Source: Cyanobium sp. M30B3 (GTDB lineage: Bacteria > Cyanobacteriota > Cyanobacteriia > PCC-6307 > Cyanobiaceae). Taken from it: a DNA stretch of 64,000 nucleotides. Below are positions 29,607 through 38,290 of this stretch, in pieces (position 1 is the first letter of the stretch; each line of letters starts with the position of its first letter). The translations under genes were made by a program, and so were the position numbers. Location of the stretch: positions 2,232,001 through 2,296,000 of the forward strand of contig CP073761.1 in the NCBI GenBank assembly GCA_018399015.1. The letters are read 5' to 3'. The notes under the pieces were generated by a model. It was not told the DNA's origin. It was given only the letters and a program-made list of their open reading frames with translations, and made no database searches.

Positions 29607-32600
29607 GTGGCCGGTGCGGATTACTCCATTATCCGGGGCCTGCGGCGGCATGATGGCGCCACAGGCCAGCACGCCAGTACACCAAGACCTGTGCCAGCGG
29701 CACTCCCTCAGGATTTTCAGCATCGCCAGAAGGGCCCGCTGCTGGGTGAACTGGAGGGGTTTGCTCCTGCCGGCGGGGTGGCAGGGTGGGCATGTGCCCC
29801 CGAGGCGGACGGCAACACGCCGCCGTTGCCGGTTCGCCTTGTGCTAGCCGACCTGTTCCATCCCAGCCGCAGCTGGCAGCTGGCCGAACTGCTTGCCCAA
29901 CGCCCCCGGCCCGACCTGCCTGCCCCCGAGCTGAAGCGAGCCTGCGGCTTCCTCTTCCTCGGACACTCCGGGTTGGAGCTGCCGCCCCACAGCGCAGGCA
30001 TGGTGTTGCGCGCCTTCTGTCGGCTGCCGGCCAGTAGCCCCGAAAGCTGGCAGGAGCTGCCGGGTAGCCCCCTGCGTATCGATGGCGAACGCTACGCCGA
30101 ACTCCAAACGATGTGCCGCCTCGGCCTCGGCCGCCGCGCTCGGCTGATGGGCCTGCAGGGCCACCAGCTGCGCGGCTGGGCCAGCGGCGCCAGCCCCCTG
30201 CAGGTGCGCCTCGATGGCGGCGAACAGCTCCTGCAGGTACTGCCCCCCGATCCCGAGCCCAGCGGCGAGTGGCCCTTCCAGCTGGAGCTGCCCGCCGCTC
30301 TCTGCGATGGCGCAGTCCATCACCTGCAGCTGGAGAGCGAAGCAGGAGAACCGATCCACGAGCGCATCGAGCTGGTGCCCTTCCAGCTCACCCCCTGGCC
30401 CGCCCTGCTCCAGCATGGCCCAGCTCCTTTCCCCGACCACCTCTCCCCCCTGGCCCGCGAGCGCCAGCGCAGCCTGCTGCTCTGGCTGGAGCAGGCCGAT
30501 CGCAGCGACCAGCCCCTGCCGGCCCAGCTCCCCCTTTGGCAGCGGCTGCTCAGCCAGCCCCTGCGCCGCGACGGCCGGGGGCTGGCCATGCCCGCGGGCT
30601 CGGAACCCGGCCTCGACGGCGCCCCCGTGCCCCGCCAGCCCCTGCAACTGCCGGTGAGTGAGGCGCCCCGGGTGTCGATCGTGATCCCGGTGCACGGCCA
30701 GTACTCCAGCACCCGCCGCTGCCTGGCTGCGATCGCCTACGCACCCACCGCCGTGCCTTACGAGCTGATCGTGGTCGACGACGGCTCCCCCGATGCCACA
30801 GCCGCCTGGTTGGAAGCCGAGGCCCCGGCCGTGCGCCTGGTGCGCCACGACTTCGCCCGCGGCTTCAACCAGGCCTGCTGCAGCGGCGCCGCCCTCGCCA
30901 GAGGCGACGTGATCGTGCTGCTCAACAACGACACCGAGCCCTGCGCCCGCTGGCTGGAAGAGCTGCTCTTCCCCTTCCAGCGCTGGCCGGACACCGGGCT
31001 GGTGGGTGCCCAGCTGGTGTTTGCCAATGGCCGCCTGCAGGAGGCCGGCGGACTTGTGTGGGGCAATGGCGAGCCCTGGAACTACGGCAGGGGCGGCAAT
31101 CCCTACGAGCCACGCTATGCCTATGCGCGCCAGATCGACTATGCCAGCGGCGCCGCGCTGGCGATCACCGCCGAGCTCTGGCGCCAGGTGGGCGGCTTCA
31201 GCCCCGAATTCTCCCCCGCCTATTACGAGGACACTGATCTGGCCTTCAAGGTGCGCCAAGCCGGCTTCACCGTGCGCTATTCCCCTCTGGCCCGCGTGAT
31301 CCACCACGAGGGGGTGAGCAACGGCAGCGACACCGAATCCGCGGAGAGCCTCAAGCGCTACCAGACGATCAACGCCCCCCTGTTCCAGCGCAAGTGGGCC
31401 AACGCCTTCAGCGGCCCCGACCAGCCCAACCTGGCGGACGCCGAGACGATCAAAGACCGCGGCATCGTGGGGCGTGCCCTCTTCCTCGACCAGGACACCC
31501 CCAGGCCCGACCGCGACGCCGGCAGCCATGCCGCCCTGGTTGAGATGGAGCTGGTGCAGGCCCTGGGCTGGAAGATCAGCTTTATGCCCGCCAACCTGGC
31601 CTGGCTGGGCGCCTACAGCGAGGAGTTGCAGCGCCGCGGAATCGAATTGCTGCACGCTCCCTTCGTGCTCTCCCTCGAGCAGCTGCTGCGCGAGCGAGGC
31701 CCCGAGTTCGGGCTGATCTATCTCACCCGTTACACCGTGGCCCTGCAGGCCTTGCCCCTGATCGCCCGCCACGCCCCCCAGGCCCGCATCCTGTTCTGCA
31801 ACGCCGACCTGCATCACCTGCGCCAGCTGCGCGCCGCCCGCGCCCGGGGCCTGGAGGGCGAGGCCGCCGAGCAGGCCCTGACCGAGGTGCGCGAGGTGCA
31901 GCACCAGGAGCTTGAAGTGATCCGCCAGGTGCATCTCACCTTCAGCTATTCCGATGTGGAGCAAGCGGTGATCGAGGCCGAAACCCTTGGCGCCGCCCCC
32001 ACCGCCACCTGCCCCTGGGTGGTGGAGGGACCCTCCGAGCCCGCCCCCCTGGAGGGGCGCGGCGGCCTGGCCTTCCTGGGCAGCTTCGGCCACCCGCCCA
32101 ATCGCGAGGCGGTGGAGGGCTTCCTGGCCGAGGTGTGGCCTGAGCTGCGCCAGCGCTGCCCCTGGCTGCAGCTGCACCTCTATGGCAGCGGCATGCCCGC
32201 CAATCTCAGCGCCAGCTGGGGGACGATCGAAGGGGTGGTCTTGGAGGGCTGGGTGGCCGATCCGGCCACGGTGTATGCCCGCCACCGCCTGTTCATCGCC
32301 CCCCTGCGCAGCGGTGCGGGCCTCAAGGGCAAGGTGGCCGCGGCCGCCGCCCACGGCATCCCCCAGGTGCTCAGCCCCCTGGCGGTAGAGGCCACCGGCC
32401 TTCGCCACGGGCAGGAGGTGTGGATCGCCGCCAGCCCCGAGCAGTGGCTGGAGGGCATCGAGCGCCTGTGCAGCCACGACGACCTCTGGCGCGCCCACAG
32501 TGAGGCCTCCCACCGCTACGCCCGTACCACCTGGAGCCGCCAGCGCGGCCTGGAGCTGATGGCCGCCGCCCTCAAGCGCCTGCACCTGCCCCTGCTCGAC

Positions 32601-32612
32601 CCTGGTTCATGA
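29607..32612 (+). CDS. GT2-GT4 fusion glycosyltransferase
   Basis: About 1001 residues from GTG 29607; GTG 29691 is an alternative and no in-frame ATG is near. The N-terminal ~330 residues hold beta-rich segments (GVAGWACAPEADG; LRGWASGASPLQVRLDGGEQ). A GT2 domain follows: VSIVIPVHGQYSSTRRCLAA, ELIVVDDGSPDATA, GDVIVLLNNDTEPCARWLEE, GGLVWGNGEPWNYGRGGNPY and YYEDTDLAFKVRQAGF. The C-terminal ~370 residues form a GT4-like GT-B half with LAFLGSFGHPPNREAVEGFL and RLFIAPLRSGAGLKGKVAAA. Two sugar-transfer domains in one chain suggest sequential additions. It is coupled to the PPIase gene (ATGA), tying glycosylation to the secretion operon. Confidence 0.87.
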   Translation: MAGADYSIIRGLRRHDGATGQHASTPRPVPAALPQDFQHRQKGPLLGELEGFAPAGGVAGWACAPEADGNTPPLPVRLVLADLFHPSRSWQLAELLAQRPRPDLPAPELKRACGFLFLGHSGLELPPHSAGMVLRAFCRLPASSPESWQELPGSPLRIDGERYAELQTMCRLGLGRRARLMGLQGHQLRGWASGASPLQVRLDGGEQLLQVLPPDPEPSGEWPFQLELPAALCDGAVHHLQLESEAGEPIHERIELVPFQLTPWPALLQHGPAPFPDHLSPLARERQRSLLLWLEQADRSDQPLPAQLPLWQRLLSQPLRRDGRGLAMPAGSEPGLDGAPVPRQPLQLPVSEAPRVSIVIPVHGQYSSTRRCLAAIAYAPTAVPYELIVVDDGSPDATAAWLEAEAPAVRLVRHDFARGFNQACCSGAALARGDVIVLLNNDTEPCARWLEELLFPFQRWPDTGLVGAQLVFANGRLQEAGGLVWGNGEPWNYGRGGNPYEPRYAYARQIDYASGAALAITAELWRQVGGFSPEFSPAYYEDTDLAFKVRQAGFTVRYSPLARVIHHEGVSNGSDTESAESLKRYQTINAPLFQRKWANAFSGPDQPNLADAETIKDRGIVGRALFLDQDTPRPDRDAGSHAALVEMELVQALGWKISFMPANLAWLGAYSEELQRRGIELLHAPFVLSLEQLLRERGPEFGLIYLTRYTVALQALPLIARHAPQARILFCNADLHHLRQLRAARARGLEGEAAEQALTEVREVQHQELEVIRQVHLTFSYSDVEQAVIEAETLGAAPTATCPWVVEGPSEPAPLEGRGGLAFLGSFGHPPNREAVEGFLAEVWPELRQRCPWLQLHLYGSGMPANLSASWGTIEGVVLEGWVADPATVYARHRLFIAPLRSGAGLKGKVAAAAAHGIPQVLSPLAVEATGLRHGQEVWIAASPEQWLEGIERLCSHDDLWRAHSEASHRYARTTWSRQRGLELMAAALKRLHLPLLDPGS

Positions 32613-33436
32613 ACCCCACCCCCCCCAGCCGCCAGCTGCCCGAACCCCTCTCCGGCCTACCCGAGCAAGCGGTGGTCGAGCTGGGCGCCGGTCACCCCTG
32701 GCTCACCCTCAGCGAGATCAACCGACTCGTGCGCCAGCAGGGCCTGGCCCCCGCCCTGGCCCGGGCCTGGCTGCTCGATCAGCTGCTTCAGGCCATCCCT
32801 CTGGATCCCGGCCATGAGCGGCAGCTGGTGGAGGACTGGCTGAATCGCCAGGGCGCCGGCAATGGCGCCGAACGGGAGGCCTGGTTGCGGCGACAGCGCC
32901 TGCTGCCAGGAGATATCCCGGTGCTGGCCGGTCGCGAGACCCGCCTGCGCCACTTCCGCGAGCAGCGCTTCGCCGCAGAGGTTGAGGTGCAGTTCCTGCG
33001 CCGTAAGCCCGAGCTGGACCAGGCCGTGTATTCATTGCTCCGTGTGCGTGACCGCCAGCTGGCCGAGGAGCTGCACCAGCGCCTGCGCGACGACGGCGCC
33101 GATTTCGGCGAGCTGGCGGCCAGCCATGGTGAAGGGCGCGAGCGCCACAGCCGCGGCCTGTTCGGCCCTCTGCCGCTCACCGCCGCCCACCCCGAGATCA
33201 GCAGCCGCCTGCGGGTGGGACAGCCCGGCCAGCTCTGCCCCCCCTTCGCCGTGAAGGGCTACTGGGTGTTGTTGCGCCTGGAGGAGCATCTGCCTGCCCG
33301 CTTGAACGACGAAACCAGGTCGCGCATGATGGACGAACTGTTTGAGGCCTGGCTCAAGCAGCGCCTCAAACTCCTCCTCAGCGGCGAATCCCTGCCCGAG
33401 ATCGCCCCCCTTCCGCCCGCTACGGCCCAGTCATGA
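32609..33436 (+). CDS. Parvulin-like peptidyl-prolyl isomerase, apparently cytosolic
   Basis: 275 residues. Residues 150-240 match the rotamase (parvulin) core: LYSLLRVRDRQLAEELHQRL-like spacing, DGADFGELAASHGEGRERHS, then SRGLFGPLPLTAAHPEISSR and PFAVKGYWVLLRLEEHLPAR. No signal peptide or membrane helix is seen, so unlike SurA it is probably cytosolic. It lies directly before the ABC exporter with four-base overlaps on both sides (32609-32612; 33433-33436). Holding an export cargo in a secretion-competent state is the natural inference. Confidence 0.85.
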   Translation: MNPTPPSRQLPEPLSGLPEQAVVELGAGHPWLTLSEINRLVRQQGLAPALARAWLLDQLLQAIPLDPGHERQLVEDWLNRQGAGNGAEREAWLRRQRLLPGDIPVLAGRETRLRHFREQRFAAEVEVQFLRRKPELDQAVYSLLRVRDRQLAEELHQRLRDDGADFGELAASHGEGRERHSRGLFGPLPLTAAHPEISSRLRVGQPGQLCPPFAVKGYWVLLRLEEHLPARLNDETRSRMMDELFEAWLKQRLKLLLSGESLPEIAPLPPATAQS

Positions 33437-36381
33437 CCGCCGCACCGGCCCAACCCCTGTTGCGGCAATTCGAGCCCTTCAACACGCTGCCCGATCGGCT
33501 CTCCCCCCTGCTCGATCCACTGCTGGAGCCCTGCCGCTTCCGCCTCGGTCAGACGGTGCTGCGGGCTGATGTGGCTCCGCCCGGCGTGCTGCTGATCCGC
33601 AGCGGCCAGCTGCGCAGCCTGGCCCCCGCCCCCCGTGGCCAGGGCCTGAGGACGATCGAGCGCCTCGGCCCAGGCGCCATCGCCGGCTGGGTTGGTCTGC
33701 TGCGCCAGCAGCCCTGCGAACACCTGCGCGCCAGCACCGAGGTGGCTGCCCTGCTGCTGCCCGCCGCCCGCTTCCAGGAGCTGCTGGCCGGCCATGCCGT
33801 TCTGGCGGCCGCCTTCCAGCAGCGTCCCGCCGCCGCCGAGGTTCATGCCCTCCTGCACGCCCTTGCCCCCGAGCACCCCTGGGCTCAGGAGCAGCTTGAG
33901 CAGTGGCCTGCTCCCCTTTCCAGCTGCTGCGTGCGCAGCCTGGTGCCCGGCGGGGAAACCGCCTTGGCCCTACCCGGCAGCTACAGCTGGTTTGCCAGCA
34001 GCGGCCGCCCCCTGGCCCAGCCCTGGCCCGAGCCAGCGCCGCCGCTCCAGCCCCTGGCCGCCGGCAGCCCCTGGTTGCGCCTGGTGGGCCTCAGTGCCCC
34101 GCCCCCCCGCAGCCAGGCCAGCGCCCCCAATCAGGCGCCGGCGGCCACTCCGGTGACCGCCGAGGTGCTGGCGCCTGACGAATACAGCCCCTCCCCCGAG
34201 CCGCCGCCGGTTCGCGCCCAACCCGGCGAGCTGCGCCTCCAGCCAGCCAGCGGGCCCCGGGCTATCGCCATCGCCCTCTGCACTGCCCTGGCCGACTACT
34301 TCGGCCTGCCCCTCAACCGCGATTCCCTGCTCCAGTTGGTCGACGGCGTCCTCGAGCGCCAGGGTGCCCTCAACCTGGTGAACCTGGGGCAGATCATGGA
34401 CACCCTCGGCCTGAGGGTGACCCTCAACCGGGTGCCTACCGACCGCCTGGCCAGGGTACCCACGCCCGCCGCCCTGCTGCAGAACGGCCGCATCGGCCTG
34501 CTCGACGGCGTCGACAGCGACGGTCAGGCACGCCTGCTGGAGGCCGAACTGGGTGCCCTGCGCGTGCCCTGCAGCGAGCTGGCCACGCACGAGGGCCAGC
34601 TCACCGAACTGCTGCTGTTCGAGCGCAAAGCCGACAGCAAGAGCGCCCGCTTCGGCTGGGGCTGGTTCCGCCCTTACCTTGCCGAGCACCGCCGCGAGCT
34701 GGTGGAAGTGCTGCTCAGCTCGGTGGTGATCAACGTGCTGCGTCTGGTGTTCCCCCTGGGAATGATGGTGCTGATCCGGGAGGTGCGCCCCCAGGGCCAG
34801 CTGGGCCCCCTGTTCAGCATCGCCGCCCTGATGCTGCTGGCGATCGTGGTGGAGGCCCTGCTCAAGAGCCTGCGTACTTACATCTTTGCTGACACGGCCA
34901 ACCGCATTGACCGGCAGGTGAAAAGCACGGTGCTCGACCACCTGATCCGCCTGCCCCAGAGCTTCTTTGACAGCCGTCCCGTGGGCCGGGTGGTGTTCTA
35001 TTTCAACGAGCTCGACCGCCTGCGCGACCTGTTGCTCGGCCCCACTGTTTTGTTTGCGGTTGATCTGGCCTTCGTGCCCCTCTACCTGCTGGTGATGCTG
35101 GCCCTCAGTCCGCTGCTGGCCGTGGTGAAGCTGGCGATGGTGCCGTTGATCCTGGCTATCGGCCTGCTGGCCAACCCGGCGATCAAGGCGCAGATCTCGC
35201 GCAGCAAAGCTGAAGCGGTCAGCACTTACAGCTTCCTCACCGAGGCGATCACCGGCGTGCAGACCATTAAAGCCCAGAACGCTGAACTCAAGACCCGCTG
35301 GGAATTTGAAGACCGCTACACCCGCTTCCTCGGCGAAGACTTCAAGCTGCGCGTGCTCTCCGACTCCAACGCCAACCTGCTGGGCTTCGTGAACGAGTTC
35401 AGCCAGCTGGTGGTGATCGTGATCGCCATCTGGCTGATCATCCAGGGGGAGCTGAACATCGGCGGCCTGTTCGCCATCCGCATCCTCGGCAACTACGTCA
35501 CCGGCCCCCTAACCCAGTTGCCGGCCAAGTGGCAACAGCTGCTGCTCGGCACCCAGGCCCTTCGGATCGTGGCCGATGTGATCGATCGGCCCACCGAGCA
35601 GAGCCTGGCCGAATCCCAGACCATCCCCATGCCGCCGCTGCAGGGCAGGGTGGAGTTCCGCAACGTGAGCTTCCGCTACCGCGACCAGGGCCCCCTCAAT
35701 CTGGAGGGCGTGAACCTCACCATCCCCGCCGGTGCCTTCGTGGGTCTGGTGGGGGGCTCCGGCAGCGGCAAATCCACCCTGCTCAAGCTGCTGCCCCGCT
35801 CCTACGCCCCCCTTGAGGGCAGCGTGCTGGTGGATGGTCTCGACATCGGCAAACTCGAGCTGTACTCCCTGCGCCGCCAGATCGGTGTGGTGCCCCAGGA
35901 GTCGATGCTGTTCGACGGTTCGATCCGCGACAACCTGCTGCTGGTGAAGCCTGATGCCGGCGCTGCCGAGATGATTCGCGCCGCCCGCATCGCCTGTGCC
36001 CACGAGTTCATCATGGAGCTCCCCCGCGGCTACAACACTGACGTGGGCGAGCGCGGTGCCGGCCTCTCCGGTGGCCAGCGCCAACGCATCGCCCTGGCCC
36101 GCGCCGTGCTCCAGAACCCCCGCTTGCTCATCCTCGATGAGGCCACCAGCGCGCTCGATGCCAGCACCGAGCGCCAGGTGTGCATCAACCTGCTGGAGGC
36201 CTTCCGCGGCCGCACGGTGTTCTTCATCACCCACAGGCTCGCTACGGTGCGTCCGGCCGACGTGATCGTGCTGATGGACCGGGGCGCAATCATGGAGATG
36301 GGCAGCCACGCCGACCTGCTCGAACGCCAGGGCTGGTATTACGCCCTCTACCGCAGCCAGATCCAGGAGGGCGACCCCTGA
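33433..36381 (+). CDS. Type I secretion ABC exporter with cNMP-like and C39-like N-terminal domains
   Basis: 982 residues. An N-terminal ~130-residue cyclic-nucleotide-binding-like fold (RFRLGQTVLRADVAPPGVLL; GPGAIAGWVGLLRQ) and a Pro-rich linker come first. A degenerate C39 peptidase-like domain (about 270-400) without an evident catalytic Cys follows. The membrane domain (about 415-700) precedes the ATPase: Walker A GGSGSGKSTLLKL near 775, LSGGQRQRIALARA near 876 and Walker B LLILDEATSALD near 897. The architecture is that of HlyB-type exporters, with a C39-like domain that binds rather than cleaves cargo. It overlaps both neighbours by 1-4 bases. Confidence 0.93.
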   Translation: MTAAPAQPLLRQFEPFNTLPDRLSPLLDPLLEPCRFRLGQTVLRADVAPPGVLLIRSGQLRSLAPAPRGQGLRTIERLGPGAIAGWVGLLRQQPCEHLRASTEVAALLLPAARFQELLAGHAVLAAAFQQRPAAAEVHALLHALAPEHPWAQEQLEQWPAPLSSCCVRSLVPGGETALALPGSYSWFASSGRPLAQPWPEPAPPLQPLAAGSPWLRLVGLSAPPPRSQASAPNQAPAATPVTAEVLAPDEYSPSPEPPPVRAQPGELRLQPASGPRAIAIALCTALADYFGLPLNRDSLLQLVDGVLERQGALNLVNLGQIMDTLGLRVTLNRVPTDRLARVPTPAALLQNGRIGLLDGVDSDGQARLLEAELGALRVPCSELATHEGQLTELLLFERKADSKSARFGWGWFRPYLAEHRRELVEVLLSSVVINVLRLVFPLGMMVLIREVRPQGQLGPLFSIAALMLLAIVVEALLKSLRTYIFADTANRIDRQVKSTVLDHLIRLPQSFFDSRPVGRVVFYFNELDRLRDLLLGPTVLFAVDLAFVPLYLLVMLALSPLLAVVKLAMVPLILAIGLLANPAIKAQISRSKAEAVSTYSFLTEAITGVQTIKAQNAELKTRWEFEDRYTRFLGEDFKLRVLSDSNANLLGFVNEFSQLVVIVIAIWLIIQGELNIGGLFAIRILGNYVTGPLTQLPAKWQQLLLGTQALRIVADVIDRPTEQSLAESQTIPMPPLQGRVEFRNVSFRYRDQGPLNLEGVNLTIPAGAFVGLVGGSGSGKSTLLKLLPRSYAPLEGSVLVDGLDIGKLELYSLRRQIGVVPQESMLFDGSIRDNLLLVKPDAGAAEMIRAARIACAHEFIMELPRGYNTDVGERGAGLSGGQRQRIALARAVLQNPRLLILDEATSALDASTERQVCINLLEAFRGRTVFFITHRLATVRPADVIVLMDRGAIMEMGSHADLLERQGWYYALYRSQIQEGDP

Positions 36382-38006
36382 TGTTGCGCCTTTCCTCCCC
36401 CCTTCAGGACGCCCTGCAGCGCTTGTTCGGCTGGCTCCACCGACCCGCTGGCTCAGGCTCTGGCGAGGTTCCTGGCCCCTTCAGCGAGTCCACCACCACC
36501 TTCGGCCGCACCAGCTCCCTCCACACCGGCACCCGCCACGCCAGCCCACGCTCTACGCCCACCACCAACAGCGGGGCCACCCTGCACTTCGGCGGTGCCT
36601 CAGGCCAAGGACCATCGCCCGCCCCCCCCGTTCCCTCAGCCGGATCCGCAAACACCCCCAGCGGTGCCAGCCCCAGAGCTGCCAACCCCTTCCGTAGCGC
36701 GGGCCTGACCACCAACCCCGGCGGCCCCATGGCCCCCTGGAGCTTCAATCAGACCGTCCTGCTGCGCAAGCAGCGCAGCGGCGCCAGCGTGCTCCTGTGG
36801 ACCGGCATCGGCAGCGTGGTCCTGCTCGGGGTCTGGGCCTTCACGGCTCCGCTGGCCGAAACCATCGCCGTGCAGGGCAAGCTCGAACCCCGCAACAGCA
36901 CCAAGCGGGTCGACGCCCCCGTGCCTGGCGTGGTGGAGGCGGTTCTGGTGAAGGAGGGCCAGGCCGTGCGCCAGGGCGACCCCCTGGTGCGCTTCGACCT
37001 GCGCGAGCCCCGCAGCCGCCTTGAGGCCGCCGAGAGCGTGCGCCAACGGCTGCTCAACGAAAACCAGATCGCCGCCGCCACCCTCGGCGACAGCAGTGCC
37101 ACCGCCGCCCTCACCGCCAACCAGCGCCTGCAGCTCTCAAGCCAGGCCGAGGAGTTCGCCAGTCGCCGCGAGGGTGCCCGCCAGGAACTGGCCAAGGCCC
37201 AGGAGCGCCTGGCCGGCGAGCGCGCCAGCCTGGCCACCTACGAGAACATCGCCAGCCGCATCGCCGGCCTGGTGGCCCAAGGCGCCGCCAGCGAGGTGCA
37301 GCTGCTTGAGGCCCGCCAGAACGTGCAGAAGAGTGAAAGCGCCATCGCCCAGGAGCTCCGCGAGATCGCCCGGCTGGAATCCTCCCTGGTGAACACAAGC
37401 GCCACCACCAACGTGGAGCTGCGCCGCAAGGTGGAGGACAACCTGCGCCAGATCGCCCAACTCGACAACGACATCCGCCAGGCCCGCCAGCAGATCCAGT
37501 TCGGCCTGCTCATCGCCCCCGCCGACGGCACCGTGTTCGACATTGAGGTGAGCCCCGGCAGCGTGGTGGCCCAGGGCACCGGAACCGGCACCAACGCCAC
37601 GGGCAAGTCGCTGATGAAGGTGGTGCCTAACGACGCACTCCAGGCAAGGGTCTACCTCCCCAACCAGGCGATCGGCTTCGTGCAACCCGGCCAGAGCGCC
37701 GACCTACAGATTCAGGCCTTCGACGCCAGCGATTTCGGCACCGTCCCGGCCATGGTTGAGCGCATCGGGTCTGATGCCCTGCCCGCCGAAGAGCAGAAGC
37801 GGGTGCTCGGAACCGATTCCTCCGGTCTGTATTACCCGGCCGTGATGCGTCTTGAGCGCCAGACCATCGAACTGCCCAACAGCACTGCCCCTCTGCAGCC
37901 CGGCATGAGCCTCACCGCCAACATCAAGCTGCGCGAACGCCGTTTCATCAACATCTTCACCGGCTTCTTCGAAGACCAGCGCCGCAACCTCGAGCGCCTG
38001 CGCTGA
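36381..38006 (+). CDS. HlyD-family membrane fusion protein
   Basis: 541 residues from ATG 36381, which overlaps the ABC stop (TGATG); the frame is open further upstream only inside the exporter gene. The first ~120 residues are cytosolic, Ser/Thr/Gly/Pro-rich and unusually long. One membrane helix (SVLLWTGIGSVVLLGVWAFT, about 138-157) leads to a lipoyl-like half (RVDAPVPGVVEAVLVKEGQA), a long coiled coil (about 215-370), the second lipoyl half (FGLLIAPADGTVFDIEVSPG) and a beta-barrel end. It bridges the ABC exporter to an outer-membrane TolC, which is not encoded in the window. Confidence 0.93.
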   Translation: MLRLSSPLQDALQRLFGWLHRPAGSGSGEVPGPFSESTTTFGRTSSLHTGTRHASPRSTPTTNSGATLHFGGASGQGPSPAPPVPSAGSANTPSGASPRAANPFRSAGLTTNPGGPMAPWSFNQTVLLRKQRSGASVLLWTGIGSVVLLGVWAFTAPLAETIAVQGKLEPRNSTKRVDAPVPGVVEAVLVKEGQAVRQGDPLVRFDLREPRSRLEAAESVRQRLLNENQIAAATLGDSSATAALTANQRLQLSSQAEEFASRREGARQELAKAQERLAGERASLATYENIASRIAGLVAQGAASEVQLLEARQNVQKSESAIAQELREIARLESSLVNTSATTNVELRRKVEDNLRQIAQLDNDIRQARQQIQFGLLIAPADGTVFDIEVSPGSVVAQGTGTGTNATGKSLMKVVPNDALQARVYLPNQAIGFVQPGQSADLQIQAFDASDFGTVPAMVERIGSDALPAEEQKRVLGTDSSGLYYPAVMRLERQTIELPNSTAPLQPGMSLTANIKLRERRFINIFTGFFEDQRRNLERLR

Positions 38007-38290
38007 TGCCCGACGACGACGACCCCCGCCAGCACCCCTGGTGGCAGCACCTGCCGGCCGAACGTCAGCAGATCACCCTCTGGGGCCGCCGCCGCCGACT
38101 GCTACAGCAGCTGCTGTTCAGCCGCCGTAGCCAGCTGTTGCTGATGCTCACCCTGCTTGTCCTGCTCACAGCAGGCCTGGCCGTTGCCGGAGCCGGCGGC
38201 TTCAGCCTGGCCCTGCTGCTGCCGTTGCTGCTGTTGCCCGCCCTGGCCGCCCTCAGCTATTGGCTCACCTGGCGGGAGTTTCACCATTAG
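38006..38290 (+). CDS. Small two-helix membrane protein of the secretion operon
   Basis: 94 residues. A charged N terminus (MPDDDDPRQHPWWQHLPAER) with an Arg-rich stretch precedes two hydrophobic helices (QLLLMLTLLVLLTAGLAVAG and SLALLLPLLLLPALAALSYW). ATG overlaps the HlyD stop (TGATG), so it is the last gene of the operon starting at the GT2-GT4 fusion or PPIase gene. Its function is unknown; an assembly or tuning subunit of the exporter is possible. It overlaps the end of the convergent 38287-39519 gene by four bases. Confidence 0.75.
   Translation: MPDDDDPRQHPWWQHLPAERQQITLWGRRRRLLQQLLFSRRSQLLLMLTLLVLLTAGLAVAGAGGFSLALLLPLLLLPALAALSYWLTWREFHH

Noticed and set aside
29844-32585. Minus-strand open frame of about 900 codons under the GT2-GT4 gene
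   Set aside because: It is Gly/Ala/Gln/His-rich without domains and mirrors the codon bias of the plus-strand gene, whose GT motifs are clear.
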